64,000 bases of DNA from JBMOGA01 sp049318625 (lineage in GTDB: Bacteria; Pseudomonadota; Alphaproteobacteria; Rhizobiales; Hyphomicrobiaceae). Numbering within the stretch: the first letter of the stretch is position 1; every line of letters begins with the position of its first letter. The notes under the pieces were generated by a model. That model was not told the origin of the DNA and did no database searches. It was given only the letters and a program-made list of their open reading frames with translations. The position numbers and the translations under genes were made by a program. The stretch is from NCBI GenBank assembly GCA_049318625.1, contig JBMOGA010000001.1:164632-228631 (forward strand), given 5' to 3'. Shown here piece by piece: positions 16,578 to 24,873 of the stretch.

Positions 16578-18527
16578 ATGTTCCGCCATTCGCTCCGTCT
16601 GCGCTCCATTCTGGCCTCCATGCTGGCCGTCACAGCCACACTGGCGATGGGCGCTGCGTCGATCCTCATGCACGAACGAACGACGTCCGACCTCGAGCGT
16701 TCGGCGACAACCGCGGCAGCCCTGCGCAATCATACGCTGGCGGACATGTATCATGATGGGATCCGGGGCGTTGTCGTCTCGGCCCTTTCGGCCAAGGAAT
16801 TGAACCTGCCGTACCAAGAGATCGGCAAGGAACTCGCCGAAATGAGCGAGAAGATTCGCTCGGTCGTTCGGGAGAACAGCGGACTGGCGCTCGGCGACGC
16901 CGCGATGGCCCTTCTGAAACAGGCCGAGGCACCGCTGAACGACTACATCGTCACGGCCGGGAAGATCGTCGAGAGCATCGAGACCGACCGTGCCCGCGCG
17001 CTCGCGCTGATGCCGGAATTCCATGCCAAGTTCGACGCGCTCGAGACCGCGCTCGAGGACATTGGTACCAAGGTCCTGGCCATGGCCGAGACGGCGAAGG
17101 ACGAAGCGCAGTCCTTCGCGACGACGACCAGCCGGATCAACGGCGCCCTACTCGTCGTCTCTCTGGCCGCGGTTGCCTACCTGATCTGGATGATCCTCAT
17201 CGCCCTGGTCCGGCCCATGGGTCGGCTGGAGGCCACGATGCTTCAGCTGGCGGACGGAAAGACCGACATCACCGTGCCCCACCACGGCCGGCCGGACGAG
17301 ATCGGGCGCATGGCGCGTGCCATCGAGGTGTTCCGCGCCAACGCCCTTGCGCGCGCTGAGCTCGAGATCAAGGCCGCCGAGACCCGCGACCAAGAAATCC
17401 GCCGCCAGCGTCATCTCGACGATCTCGTGAAGCAGTTCCGGGACACGATCGGGACCGTCGTCGAGAGCATGAAGATGGAAACGGCGATCATGCGCGATGC
17501 GTCGGCCTCTCTCGGCACCGTCGCGACCGCAACTTCGGACAAGGCCGGCCTCGCGACCAGACAATCCGAGAACGCCGCCCAGAATGCCAACACGGTCGCC
17601 GCCGCCGCCGAGGAACTCAGCGCGTCGATCGCGGAGGTCGCCGATCAGGCCCACCGAGCGAGTTCGGCGGTGGGTGACGCGAGCCGCCTTGCCGGCCAGA
17701 CCGATCAGCAAGTCGCCAAGCTCACGGCCACGGCCGAGCGGATCGGCAGCATCGTCGAGATGATAGGGCAGGTGGCGAGCCAGACGAACCTGCTTGCCCT
17801 CAATGCCACCATCGAGGCCGCCCGTGCCGGCGATGCGGGACGAGGTTTCGCCGTGGTCGCCAGCGAGGTGAAGGCACTCGCCGATCAGACGGCCAAGTCG
17901 ACCTCCGAGATCACGCAGCTCGTCGACGAGATCCAGGCGGCGACGAAGGCCACGGTCGAGTCCATCCGCACGATCGGGGGGCGGATCAATGACGTCAACT
18001 CGCTGAACTGCGCCATCGCGGCCGCCGTCGAACAACAGACGGCGGCGACCAACGAGATCGCCCAAAGCGTCTCTCATGCGGCCAGCAGCACGGCTGCCGC
18101 GGTGGAAAGCGTGGGAGGGCTGACCGTTGCCGCCGCCGGAACCCGCGCGGAGGCCGACAAGGTGCAGGTCTCGTCCGACAAGCTCAGAGATGTCGGCCTG
18201 AAGCTGACGTCGTCTGTCGAACAGTTCCTGAAATCCGTCTCGGACGATCTGGTGGAGCGCCGCCGCGCCGTGCGCTTCGCGGTCGACAAAGCTGCCACCT
18301 GCCACGCGGATGGCAACACGCTTGAGGTGCGGTTGATCGAAATCAGCATGACTGGGGCGGTCGTTCGCGGCTGCGAGACCATCGGAGCGCAGCGGCCGGT
18401 GACCATCGAGTTCGGCCATAGCCGCGCCAAGGGGAGAATCGTTTGGACCCAGGGCAGCAGCAGCGCCATCGAGTTCGATACGCCGCTCAAGGAACTGCCT
18501 TCGGATGTGCTCCAGCAGGCCGCGTGA
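16578..18527 (+). CDS. Methyl-accepting chemotaxis protein with C-terminal PilZ domain
   Basis: 649 residues. TM1 is about 10-31. The periplasmic ligand region is about 32-185 and helical, like a four-helix bundle. TM2 is about 187-211 and is followed by a HAMP domain (211-265). The signalling domain spans about 300-540 with the conserved hairpin tip QTNLLALNATIEAARAG. From about 555 a PilZ domain starts at ERRRAVRF and carries the second signature in GAVVRG. PilZ binds c-di-GMP, so one chemoreceptor may read both an outside ligand and internal c-di-GMP. No che or flagellar genes are nearby, so it is an orphan receptor. The gene stands alone, about 195 bases after the mntH remnant. Confidence 0.9.
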   Translation: MFRHSLRLRSILASMLAVTATLAMGAASILMHERTTSDLERSATTAAALRNHTLADMYHDGIRGVVVSALSAKELNLPYQEIGKELAEMSEKIRSVVRENSGLALGDAAMALLKQAEAPLNDYIVTAGKIVESIETDRARALALMPEFHAKFDALETALEDIGTKVLAMAETAKDEAQSFATTTSRINGALLVVSLAAVAYLIWMILIALVRPMGRLEATMLQLADGKTDITVPHHGRPDEIGRMARAIEVFRANALARAELEIKAAETRDQEIRRQRHLDDLVKQFRDTIGTVVESMKMETAIMRDASASLGTVATATSDKAGLATRQSENAAQNANTVAAAAEELSASIAEVADQAHRASSAVGDASRLAGQTDQQVAKLTATAERIGSIVEMIGQVASQTNLLALNATIEAARAGDAGRGFAVVASEVKALADQTAKSTSEITQLVDEIQAATKATVESIRTIGGRINDVNSLNCAIAAAVEQQTAATNEIAQSVSHAASSTAAAVESVGGLTVAAAGTRAEADKVQVSSDKLRDVGLKLTSSVEQFLKSVSDDLVERRRAVRFAVDKAATCHADGNTLEVRLIEISMTGAVVRGCETIGAQRPVTIEFGHSRAKGRIVWTQGSSSAIEFDTPLKELPSDVLQQAA

Positions 18528-18744
18528 GACGGCCATGGCAGGACCGATCGTCTGGCTCTGCCGCCGCGACTTGCCCCGCTGAACGAAATTCGGCGCCGAT
18601 CCGCTGAGACCTGAGGGCCCGCAACCGAGAGCTCACGGCTCTGTGGCCGGCGGGCCGTGCGATGCTTTCGGCACTGGCCGCAACAGCCTGCCTCCTTTAC
18701 CGTAACTGCGCGAACAACAAGCCAGGAACGTGGGAGGCGGCGCC

Positions 18745-19950
18745 TTGAAGATCACCCGGATCGATACCATCCGCACGACGGAATTCCCGAACATTCTCTG
18801 GGTCGAGTTGCAGACCGACGAAGGGCTGGTCGGGCTCGGTGAGACGTTCTACGGACCGGCTTCTGCCGAGGCCCACATCCATCAGATCATCGCGCCGAAG
18901 CTGATGGGCCGTGACCCTCGCAACGTCGAGGCTGCCCAGCCCGACCTGATCGGCTACGTGGGCTTCGTCGGATCCAGTGCCGAAATGCGCGGCAAGTCGG
19001 CGGTCGACATCGCGATGTGGGACATCTTCGGCCAGGCCGCGGGGCTGCCCTTGGCCGACGCCTTCGGCGGGCGGGTCCGCGACCGGATCAAGGTCTACAA
19101 CACCTGCGCCGGCTATTCGTACGTGCAGACGAAGCCGGTGCAGGGCACCGCCAATTTCGGCCTCGATGCCACGAAGGGCGAGTACGAGGACCTCGACGCG
19201 TTCCTGCACCGCGCCGACGAATTGGCCCATTCGCTGCTCGAGATGGGCATCGACGCCATGAAGATCTGGCCGCTCGACTATGCCGCCGAGGCGACATCGG
19301 GATACTGGATCTCCAGCGAGGATCTGAAGCGCGGGCTCGCCCCGTTCGAGAAGATCCGTGCTGCCGTCGGCGACCGCATGGCGATCGCAGCCGAACTCCA
19401 CTCGCTGTGGAGCCGGCCGATGGCGCAGAAGATCGCGCGTGCCCTCGAGCCGATCGATTGCATGTGGGTCGAGGACCCCGTCTTCATGGATCACCTCCAT
19501 TCGATCGGTGAGGTAGCCCGGTCGACCCGTTCGCCGATCGCCGTCGGCGAGACCCGCGGCAGCCGGGCCGACTTCCGCCAACTGCTCGAACTCGAAGCGC
19601 TGTCGATGGTGATCATGGATCTGTCGTGGTGCGGAGGGATCACCGAGGCACGGCGCGCCGCAACCATGGCAGAGGCCTATCACATCCCGGCAGCGTTTCA
19701 CGACTGCACAGGACCGGTCGTGCTGACGGCGTCGACGCATCTCGCTCTGCATACGCGGAACTGCTGGGTGCAGGAGATCGTCCGGGCGTTCTATTACGGA
19801 TGGTACGGACGTTTTGTCACCGAGCTTCCACCGATCGCCAACGGTCACATCACCGTGCCGAACGGGCCGGGCCTCGGCACGCGGCTGCAGCCCGATGTGC
19901 GTGCGCGGCCGAACGTGACGGTCCGCAGCACGGGCCCCGGCGATCTGTGA
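18745..19950 (+). CDS. Mandelate racemase/muconate lactonizing enzyme family protein (enolase superfamily)
   Basis: 401 residues. An N-terminal capping domain (LKITRIDTIRTTEFPN) precedes a barrel with the metal-binding acids in AAELHSLW, WVEDPV and VGETRG. The catalytic base region has KIWP on the second barrel strand, and FHDCTGP comes late in the barrel. The family abstracts a proton alpha to a carboxylate, typically acid-sugar dehydration or racemisation. The substrate is not predictable, and no sugar-acid transporter or aldolase lies nearby. A TTG start at 18745 is chosen because GGGAGG sits 7 bases before it; GTG 18730 would overlap that ribosome site. The thioesterase gene abuts it convergently. 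Confidence 0.85.
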   Translation: MKITRIDTIRTTEFPNILWVELQTDEGLVGLGETFYGPASAEAHIHQIIAPKLMGRDPRNVEAAQPDLIGYVGFVGSSAEMRGKSAVDIAMWDIFGQAAGLPLADAFGGRVRDRIKVYNTCAGYSYVQTKPVQGTANFGLDATKGEYEDLDAFLHRADELAHSLLEMGIDAMKIWPLDYAAEATSGYWISSEDLKRGLAPFEKIRAAVGDRMAIAAELHSLWSRPMAQKIARALEPIDCMWVEDPVFMDHLHSIGEVARSTRSPIAVGETRGSRADFRQLLELEALSMVIMDLSWCGGITEARRAATMAEAYHIPAAFHDCTGPVVLTASTHLALHTRNCWVQEIVRAFYYGWYGRFVTELPPIANGHITVPNGPGLGTRLQPDVRARPNVTVRSTGPGDL

Positions 19951-20361
19951 TCAGCCGGGCTTCGGTTCGAGCACCATCTGTGTCTGGGTGACCAGCGCGA
20001 CGAGCTTGCCGTCCTCGCCGGACACCCTGGTCTGCCAGATCATCGTGCGGCGGCCGCGGTGGATGGGCGTCGCCTCACCGGTAACTGTGGTGCCGGCGCG
20101 CGCCGGGGCGACGAAGTTGGTCTTGCTCTCGATGGTGGTCGTCCAAGCCCCCTCGGGCAGGTTGAGGATCGCGCCCCAGCCGCCGAGTGTGTCCGCGAAG
20201 GCCATGACCGCACCGCCGTGGAGGACGTCCGGCCGGGTGCAGTACTCGGGCCGGACGAGCATCCGCGCGACGACCAGTGTCTTGCTGGCGCTGACCAGTT
20301 CTATGCCGAGATGCCGCGCGAACGGCAGCATGTCGGCGGTCAGTGACTCGATCTCGTTCAT
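19951..20361 (-). CDS. PaaI-type hotdog-fold thioesterase
   Basis: 136 residues, a single hotdog domain. The helix motif LHGGAVMAFADTLGG carries the HGG signature of the PaaI/4-hydroxybenzoyl-CoA thioesterase group, with the acidic Asp in ADT. Beta strands such as KTNFVAPARAGTTVTGEA follow. It should hydrolyse an acyl- or aryl-CoA thioester in the cytoplasm. The start at 20361 has GGAGG six bases upstream. The frame is open further upstream but is not coding there. It converges on the enolase-superfamily gene and diverges from the cytochrome operon. Confidence 0.85.
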   Translation of the reverse strand: MNEIESLTADMLPFARHLGIELVSASKTLVVARMLVRPEYCTRPDVLHGGAVMAFADTLGGWGAILNLPEGAWTTTIESKTNFVAPARAGTTVTGEATPIHRGRRTMIWQTRVSGEDGKLVALVTQTQMVLEPKPG

Positions 20362-20417
20362 TGCATCCTCCGTGGCGCCATGTCCGGGTTGCCACACACT
20401 CCCGAGAGGCGCCCAAA

Positions 20418-20431
20418 CTGTCGCGCGACAG
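20418..20431. promoter_or_regulatory. Perfect 14-bp palindrome in the thioesterase/cytochrome divergent region
   Basis: CTGTCGCGCGACAG is fully self-complementary and lies 87 bases upstream of the cytochrome start. It is a plausible dimer-binding operator, but no regulator is identified. Confidence 0.4.
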
Positions 20432-20517
20432 GAATGGCATTGACCGGGGACATGGACATCGCGGTCGCGCAGGTCCTCTGTATTACGAATTAACGATACA
20501 GGGAGGTACAAGACGCC

Positions 20518-21243
20518 ATGGCAACCAGCTTCGGAACGAGCCGCCGGCTTTTGATCGGTGCAGTCGGCACGATCGTCATTGGCCTCGGCATGACCGCACT
20601 GCCGGCCGTCGCCGCTGAAGAGGCCTCGTCGATCTCGCGCGGCGGGCGCCTCTACGACAAGTGGTTCGCCGAGAACAAGGCGGCCAAGCCGGGCGACGAC
20701 CATGCGGCCTACCCTCACAAGGGCGGCAAGTACGGCAAGGACACCTCGTGGCGCTGCAAGGAATGCCACGGCTGGGACTACAAGGGTAAGGACGGCGCCT
20801 ACGCCAAGGGCGGGCACGCGACCGGCATCAAGGGTATCTCCGGGGCCGCCGGCAAGGATCCGGCCAGCATCGTCGCGGTGCTGCGCGACAAGTTGCACGG
20901 CTACACCGAAGCGCAGATCTCAGCCAAGGATGCCGGTGATCTGGCGTTGTTCGTGTCCAAGGGACAACTCGATACGGCGAAGTACATCGACGCCGCGGGC
21001 AAGCCGAAAGGCGACGGCGCCAAGGGTGAAGCCTACTTCAACACCATGTGCGCCGGCTGCCACGGCACCGACGGCAAGAAGATCTCCACCGCGCCATCGC
21101 TCGGCTCGGTGGCCGACAATCCTTACGAGATGTTGCACAAGGTTATGAATGGGCAGCCGGGCGAGGCCATGCCGTCGCTCCGCGCCCTCGATCCGCAGAT
21201 CTCCGTCGATCTCGTCGTCCATCTGCAGACCCTGCCCAAGTAA
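20518..21243 (+). CDS. Exported diheme c-type cytochrome
   Basis: 241 residues with a signal peptide (1-32, ending AVAA-EE). Two CxxCH heme sites are CKECH from 80 and CAGCH from 178, one in each half, so it is probably two fused cytochrome c domains in the periplasm. MPSLRAL late in the second half offers a Met axial ligand. GGGAGG lies about 11 bases before ATG 20518. The NapC/NirT-type tetraheme gene follows after 80 bases, so the pair likely moves electrons from the quinol pool through the tetraheme protein to this cytochrome. No terminal reductase is encoded beside them. Confidence 0.88.
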   Translation: MATSFGTSRRLLIGAVGTIVIGLGMTALPAVAAEEASSISRGGRLYDKWFAENKAAKPGDDHAAYPHKGGKYGKDTSWRCKECHGWDYKGKDGAYAKGGHATGIKGISGAAGKDPASIVAVLRDKLHGYTEAQISAKDAGDLALFVSKGQLDTAKYIDAAGKPKGDGAKGEAYFNTMCAGCHGTDGKKISTAPSLGSVADNPYEMLHKVMNGQPGEAMPSLRALDPQISVDLVVHLQTLPK

Positions 21244-21269
21244 TCCGGTCAGCGGCCACGTGAGTTCTG

Positions 21270-21298
21270 GCGCCGCCTCGCATCGCGCGAGACGGCGC
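21270..21298 (+). other. Strong hairpin between the two cytochrome genes
   Basis: GCGCCG, then CTCGC, a 5-base loop, GCGAG, then CGGCGC form a long stem with one mismatch. With no T-run it is more likely to stabilise or divide the operon mRNA, giving unequal expression, than to terminate it fully. Confidence 0.5.
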
Positions 21299-21323
21299 TC
21301 TCCGTTTTCCGGGAGGATCCGCC

Positions 21324-21914
21324 ATGACCCAAGACTCGCCGTCCCGACCCGGCCTGCTGCGCCGGCTGTGGGCGTTCGCCTGGGCGCCGCCGGTTCGCAT
21401 CGGACTGCTGCCACTCCTGCTGGCGGGTGGCGTCACGGGTGTCGTGTTCTGGGGCGGGTTCAACATGTTCATGGAGCATACGAACCGGCTGGAATTCTGC
21501 ATCTCCTGCCATTCGATGTCGCAGCCCTACGAGGAATACAAGAAGTCGGTCCACTACACGAACGCATCGGGCGTGCGGGCGATCTGCTCGGATTGCCATG
21601 TGCCCAAGGAGTGGACGGCCAAACTGATCCGCAAGATCAAGGCGACCGGCGAGCTCTGGTATCATGCGACGGGCAAGATCGGCACGCCGGAGAAGTTCGA
21701 GGCCGAGCGGCGCGCGCTGGCCGAGCACGTCTGGGCGACCATGAAGGCCAACGACTCGCACGAGTGCCGCAATTGCCACAGCTATCAGGCCATGGACTTC
21801 CACAAGCAGACCGCGCGGGCGCGCGAGAAAATGGAAGAGGCCCTGCGCAAGGGCGAGACGTGTATCGACTGCCACAAGGGCATCGCACACAAGCTGCCGG
21901 CGCGGGACGACTAA
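21324..21914 (+). CDS. NapC/NirT-family membrane-anchored tetraheme cytochrome c
   Basis: 196 residues. One N-terminal membrane anchor (about 25-48) precedes four CxxCH motifs: CISCH from 59, CSDCH from 88, CRNCH from 148 and CIDCH from 180. The spacing and length match NapC/NirT quinol dehydrogenases, which oxidise ubiquinol or menaquinol and pass electrons to a periplasmic partner. The obvious partner is the diheme cytochrome just upstream. The terminal enzyme (nitrate, nitrite, TMAO or other) is not in the window. GGGAGG lies about 8 bases before the ATG. Confidence 0.92.
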   Translation: MTQDSPSRPGLLRRLWAFAWAPPVRIGLLPLLLAGGVTGVVFWGGFNMFMEHTNRLEFCISCHSMSQPYEEYKKSVHYTNASGVRAICSDCHVPKEWTAKLIRKIKATGELWYHATGKIGTPEKFEAERRALAEHVWATMKANDSHECRNCHSYQAMDFHKQTARAREKMEEALRKGETCIDCHKGIAHKLPARDD

Positions 21915-21949
21915 GCCCGGCTTTCAAACCGGGATGGCACGACCCGCGG

Positions 21950-22147
21950 TCATTCTTCGGCGACGAGCGTGATCGGTTCGGCGCTGCGATTGCGGGGGCC
22001 CTGCATCATGGCGTCGAGCGATTCGATGTGCTGCGCGGTTGCGCTCGCTGCGCGCTCGAACGCCTCGGCCAGCCGGTCGCGGGTGTGGGCGAGTTCTTCG
22101 AAGGACCGCTGAAGTCGAATCACCGCTGCTTCGACTTCTCGGTTCAT
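21950..22147 (-). CDS. Small coiled-coil protein downstream of a CtrA-type box, unknown function
   Basis: 65 residues, strongly helical and charged from residue 2 to about 45 (EVEAAVIRLQRSFEEL, then RDRLAEAFERAASATAQHIESLD), with a flexible tail. No signal or membrane segment is visible. It is not recognised. Codon use looks normal for the genome, with GC at third positions. A perfect TTAA-N7-TTAA box lies 49-63 bases upstream of the start, suggesting cell-cycle control. It converges on the tetraheme cytochrome gene. Confidence 0.6.
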   Translation of the reverse strand: MNREVEAAVIRLQRSFEELAHTRDRLAEAFERAASATAQHIESLDAMMQGPRNRSAEPITLVAEE

Positions 22148-22195
22148 TGTCCGGCCCTTCCCCCAAGCTGTCTGGAGGACGTTCGGCTGAGCCGG

Positions 22196-22210
22196 TTAAC
22201 AACGCCTTAA
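22196..22210. promoter_or_regulatory. CtrA box (TTAA-N7-TTAA) upstream of the small coiled-coil gene
   Basis: TTAACAACGCCTTAA is an exact match to the two-half-site CtrA consensus, in a non-coding gap between mutY and the 65-aa gene. Its nearest downstream target is the reverse-strand 65-aa gene. Confidence 0.6.
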
Positions 22211-22278
22211 AGCTTACACGGATCGAAATACTGCGGATCTTCGTCCGTGGCCCCCGTGCCGTGACCGGCCGCCCGACG

Positions 22279-23436
22279 TCAGCTTTCCTGCAGCCCGTGG
22301 GCGATGACCTTGCGCATGACGCTCGGCAGGGCCTGGGCGTGGAGGTCACGTCGGTGGACCCAGCGGCACCGGTTCGCTTCGGCCCAGAACGTCAGCGACG
22401 TCTCCACCGGGACGACGGCCCGGTAGACCAGGAGTTCCAACCTGAAATGGGTAAAGGTGTGGATGACCGTGCCCGGCACCAGCCACCATTCGGCGCGGAC
22501 TGGCGCTGTGCGCAGGGCTTCGCCCGCGGCCATCATCTCCTCGACCCAGGGGGTGGACGGCACTTCCGTCATGCGGGCCAGCAATCCCTCGTCCGGACGT
22601 CGGCGCAGCAGCACCTGACCGTCCTCGCGCAGCACCACGAATGCGATGCCGGTGCGAACCGGCCGCTCGGCCCGGTCCATGCGGGCGGGCAGGACGGTCT
22701 CGAGGCCTTCGGCACGCGCCCGGCACTGGGATTGCAGGGGACAGACCAGGCAGGACGGCCGCTTGGGCGTGCAGACGCTGGCGCCGAGGTCCATCATCGC
22801 CTGGGCGAGGTCGCCGGCGCGGTTGGTGGGCGTCAGCGTGGCAGCAAGGCGCCGCAGCTCGGATTTGGCGCGAGGGAGCGGTGCCCTCACCGCGAAAAGG
22901 CGAGCCACGACCCGCTCGATGTTGCCGTCGACCGGCGTTGCCCGTTCGCCGAAGGCAATGGCCGCGATCGCCGCGGCGGTATAGGGACCGATCCCCGGCA
23001 GCGCGCGAAGCGCCGCCTCGCTGGACGGAAACGCGCCGCCGTGATCCGCCACGACGGTCAAGGCGCAGCGGTGGAGATTGCGGGCGCGCGTGTAGTAGCC
23101 AAGGCCGGCCCAGACGCTCAGAACTTCCTCGAGGTCGGCCGCCGCCAGGGCTTCCACCGTCGGCCAACGGGCGAGGAAGCGCTCATAGAACGGGATGACG
23201 GCCTTCACCGTCGTCTGCTGCAGCATGATTTCGCTCAGCCAGACCCGGTACGGGTCCGGCCGCACGCCATCGGGCGCCCGCCATGGCAGGTCCCGACGCT
23301 CCCGATCGTACCAATCGAGCAACGCGGAGGCCGGACTCGGCTCCTGCTCCTCCCGTCGACGTTGCTTCTTCGCCACAGCCGCCACCGGATCACCCCGCTC
23401 GCCCCGCGAATCGCACCTACAATGGTACGCATCCAA
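22279..23436 (-). CDS. mutY: A/G-specific adenine glycosylase
   Basis: Up to 385 residues. The catalytic Glu is in SEIMLQQTTV. The helix-hairpin-helix is LPGIGPYTAAAIAA, with the catalytic Asp in TPVDGN. The [4Fe-4S] ligands follow as C-x6-C-x2-C-x5-C (CTPKRPSCLVCPLQSQC). A Nudix-like C-terminal domain for 8-oxoG recognition follows. The enzyme removes A opposite 8-oxoguanine. The first 17 residues from ATG 23436 are not family-like; GTG at 23385 or 23376 may be the true start. It is divergent from the DUF721 gene, a common alphaproteobacterial arrangement. Confidence 0.93.
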   Translation of the reverse strand: MDAYHCRCDSRGERGDPVAAVAKKQRRREEQEPSPASALLDWYDRERRDLPWRAPDGVRPDPYRVWLSEIMLQQTTVKAVIPFYERFLARWPTVEALAAADLEEVLSVWAGLGYYTRARNLHRCALTVVADHGGAFPSSEAALRALPGIGPYTAAAIAAIAFGERATPVDGNIERVVARLFAVRAPLPRAKSELRRLAATLTPTNRAGDLAQAMMDLGASVCTPKRPSCLVCPLQSQCRARAEGLETVLPARMDRAERPVRTGIAFVVLREDGQVLLRRRPDEGLLARMTEVPSTPWVEEMMAAGEALRTAPVRAEWWLVPGTVIHTFTHFRLELLVYRAVVPVETSLTFWAEANRCRWVHRRDLHAQALPSVMRKVIAHGLQES

Positions 23437-23496
23437 GACAGTTTGAGGAACGGCGCGAGGCGTTTTGTGAGCAGGTCAATTCAGACATCCGTTCGC

Positions 23497-24060
23497 ATGA
23501 CACGCAACCCCGCAGGTGCAGCCCCCGCTCGCGCGGCGCCGCGTCCGCGCGGGCCGCTGGCCCGGGCGGTGGGGTCGTACGTGCCGAAGCTCACGCAGAA
23601 AGCCTTTGAAAAATACGGCTTTTCGGCCGCGACCCTGCTGACCGACTGGGCGACGATCGTCGGCACGGAACTGGCGAGCTTCACGGCCCCGGAACGCCTG
23701 AAATGGCCGCGCGGCGTCGAGGCCTACGGTGAGGTTGCGGACGGTGCCCAAGGCCGGCCGGGTGCGACACTGATACTGCGTGTGGATGGGCCAAGGGCGC
23801 TGGAGATCGAGCATCGCGGCCGGCAGATCCTCGAGCGCATCAACGCCTACTTCGGCTATCGCGCGGTCAGCGAGATGCGGATCGTCCAGGCTCCAATCAT
23901 CCGACGGGATGCGCGCCCGACAAAGCCGACTGCCGGGACAGCGCGACCGGTGGCGCCCCGGTCGGGCCCAGCCGTCGATCTCCAGGGCATCCCCGACGAG
24001 AAGTTGCGCGCCGCGCTGGCCACACTAGAAGCCAGCATCGCGTCGGACCGCCGACGGTAG
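23497..24060 (+). CDS. DUF721 (DciA-like) protein
   Basis: 187 residues from ATG 23497. The DUF721 core spans about 20-120. It opens with RAVGSYVPKLTQKAFEKYGF, then has a WATIVG block, then LILRVDGPRALEIEHRG and INAYFGYRAV. DciA members with this domain act as ancestral loaders of the replicative helicase DnaB. Assignment of that role here is by family. The C-terminal third is Pro/Arg-rich and low in conservation. The frame remains open far upstream, antisense to mutY, and is not coding there. mutY, DUF721, dsbA and smc in a row is a recurrent alphaproteobacterial layout. Confidence 0.85.
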   Translation: MTRNPAGAAPARAAPRPRGPLARAVGSYVPKLTQKAFEKYGFSAATLLTDWATIVGTELASFTAPERLKWPRGVEAYGEVADGAQGRPGATLILRVDGPRALEIEHRGRQILERINAYFGYRAVSEMRIVQAPIIRRDARPTKPTAGTARPVAPRSGPAVDLQGIPDEKLRAALATLEASIASDRRR

Positions 24061-24185
24061 CTTTCCCCGCCGGCCATCACGAGGCTGTGACGCTCCATTC
24101 AGTTGGCATTCAGCCGTAATTTGCATAAACGGGGGAGGAGATACCGCGCGTCGGCGCGTCCACGTCAGTCCCCGGGAGCTTCAAC

Positions 24186-24869
24186 TTGGTCAAGACCCCC
24201 ATCGTCTCGCGCCGCACCGTGACCGCCGCCGGTGGCTTGCTGTTCGTGACGGCGGCATCCTCGTCGCTGCTCGCCGTTCCGGGCTTCGCCCAGCGGCGCG
24301 AGCCGGCGGCGGAGGTGCCGATCGCCGAGCTGATGAAGCCGTCGGATCTTCCGGAACTCGCCGTCGGACCGGTCGACGCGAAGATCACCATCGTCGAGTA
24401 CGCCTCGATGACCTGCGGGCACTGCGCCAGCTTCCACAACAAGGTCTATCCCGAGCTGAAGGCCAAATACGTCGACACGGGCAAGGTGCGGTTCATTTTT
24501 CGCGAGTTCCCGCTCGACAATTTGGCGGCGGCGGCCTCGATGCTGGCGCGCTGCGCCGGCGACACCAAGGGGACCGGGCTGATCTCGGTGCTGTTCGCCA
24601 AGCAGGACGACTGGGCGTTCGTGCGCACCAACCCGGTGCCGAAACTTTTCGAGATCGCCAAACAGGCGGGCTTCACGCGAGAGAGTTTCGACAAGTGCCT
24701 GACCGACCAGGTGCTGCTCGACCGGATCATCGCCGGACGCACGCGGGCTACCGACGTGTTCGGCGTCAACTCCACGCCGACCTTCTTCATCAACGGCAAG
24801 CGTCTGCTCGGCGGCAACAGCCTTGCGGATTTCGAGAAGGTGATCGAGCCGCTGCTGAAGAACGCGTGA
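24186..24869 (+). CDS. DsbA-family thiol-disulfide oxidoreductase (CGHC)
   Basis: 227 residues with an N-terminal export signal (SRRTVTAAGGLLFVTAASS, with an RR pair) ending near FAQR. The thioredoxin fold has active site C77-G-H-C80 inside EYASMTCGHC and the cis-Pro loop in GVNSTPTFF. It should form or isomerise disulfides in the periplasm. The only reasonable start is TTG 24186, as the next ATG lies inside the mature protein. Its stop is 5 bases before the start of a second DsbA-like gene, so the two are co-transcribed. Confidence 0.88.
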   Translation: MVKTPIVSRRTVTAAGGLLFVTAASSSLLAVPGFAQRREPAAEVPIAELMKPSDLPELAVGPVDAKITIVEYASMTCGHCASFHNKVYPELKAKYVDTGKVRFIFREFPLDNLAAAASMLARCAGDTKGTGLISVLFAKQDDWAFVRTNPVPKLFEIAKQAGFTRESFDKCLTDQVLLDRIIAGRTRATDVFGVNSTPTFFINGKRLLGGNSLADFEKVIEPLLKNA

Positions 24870-24873
24870 CGCG

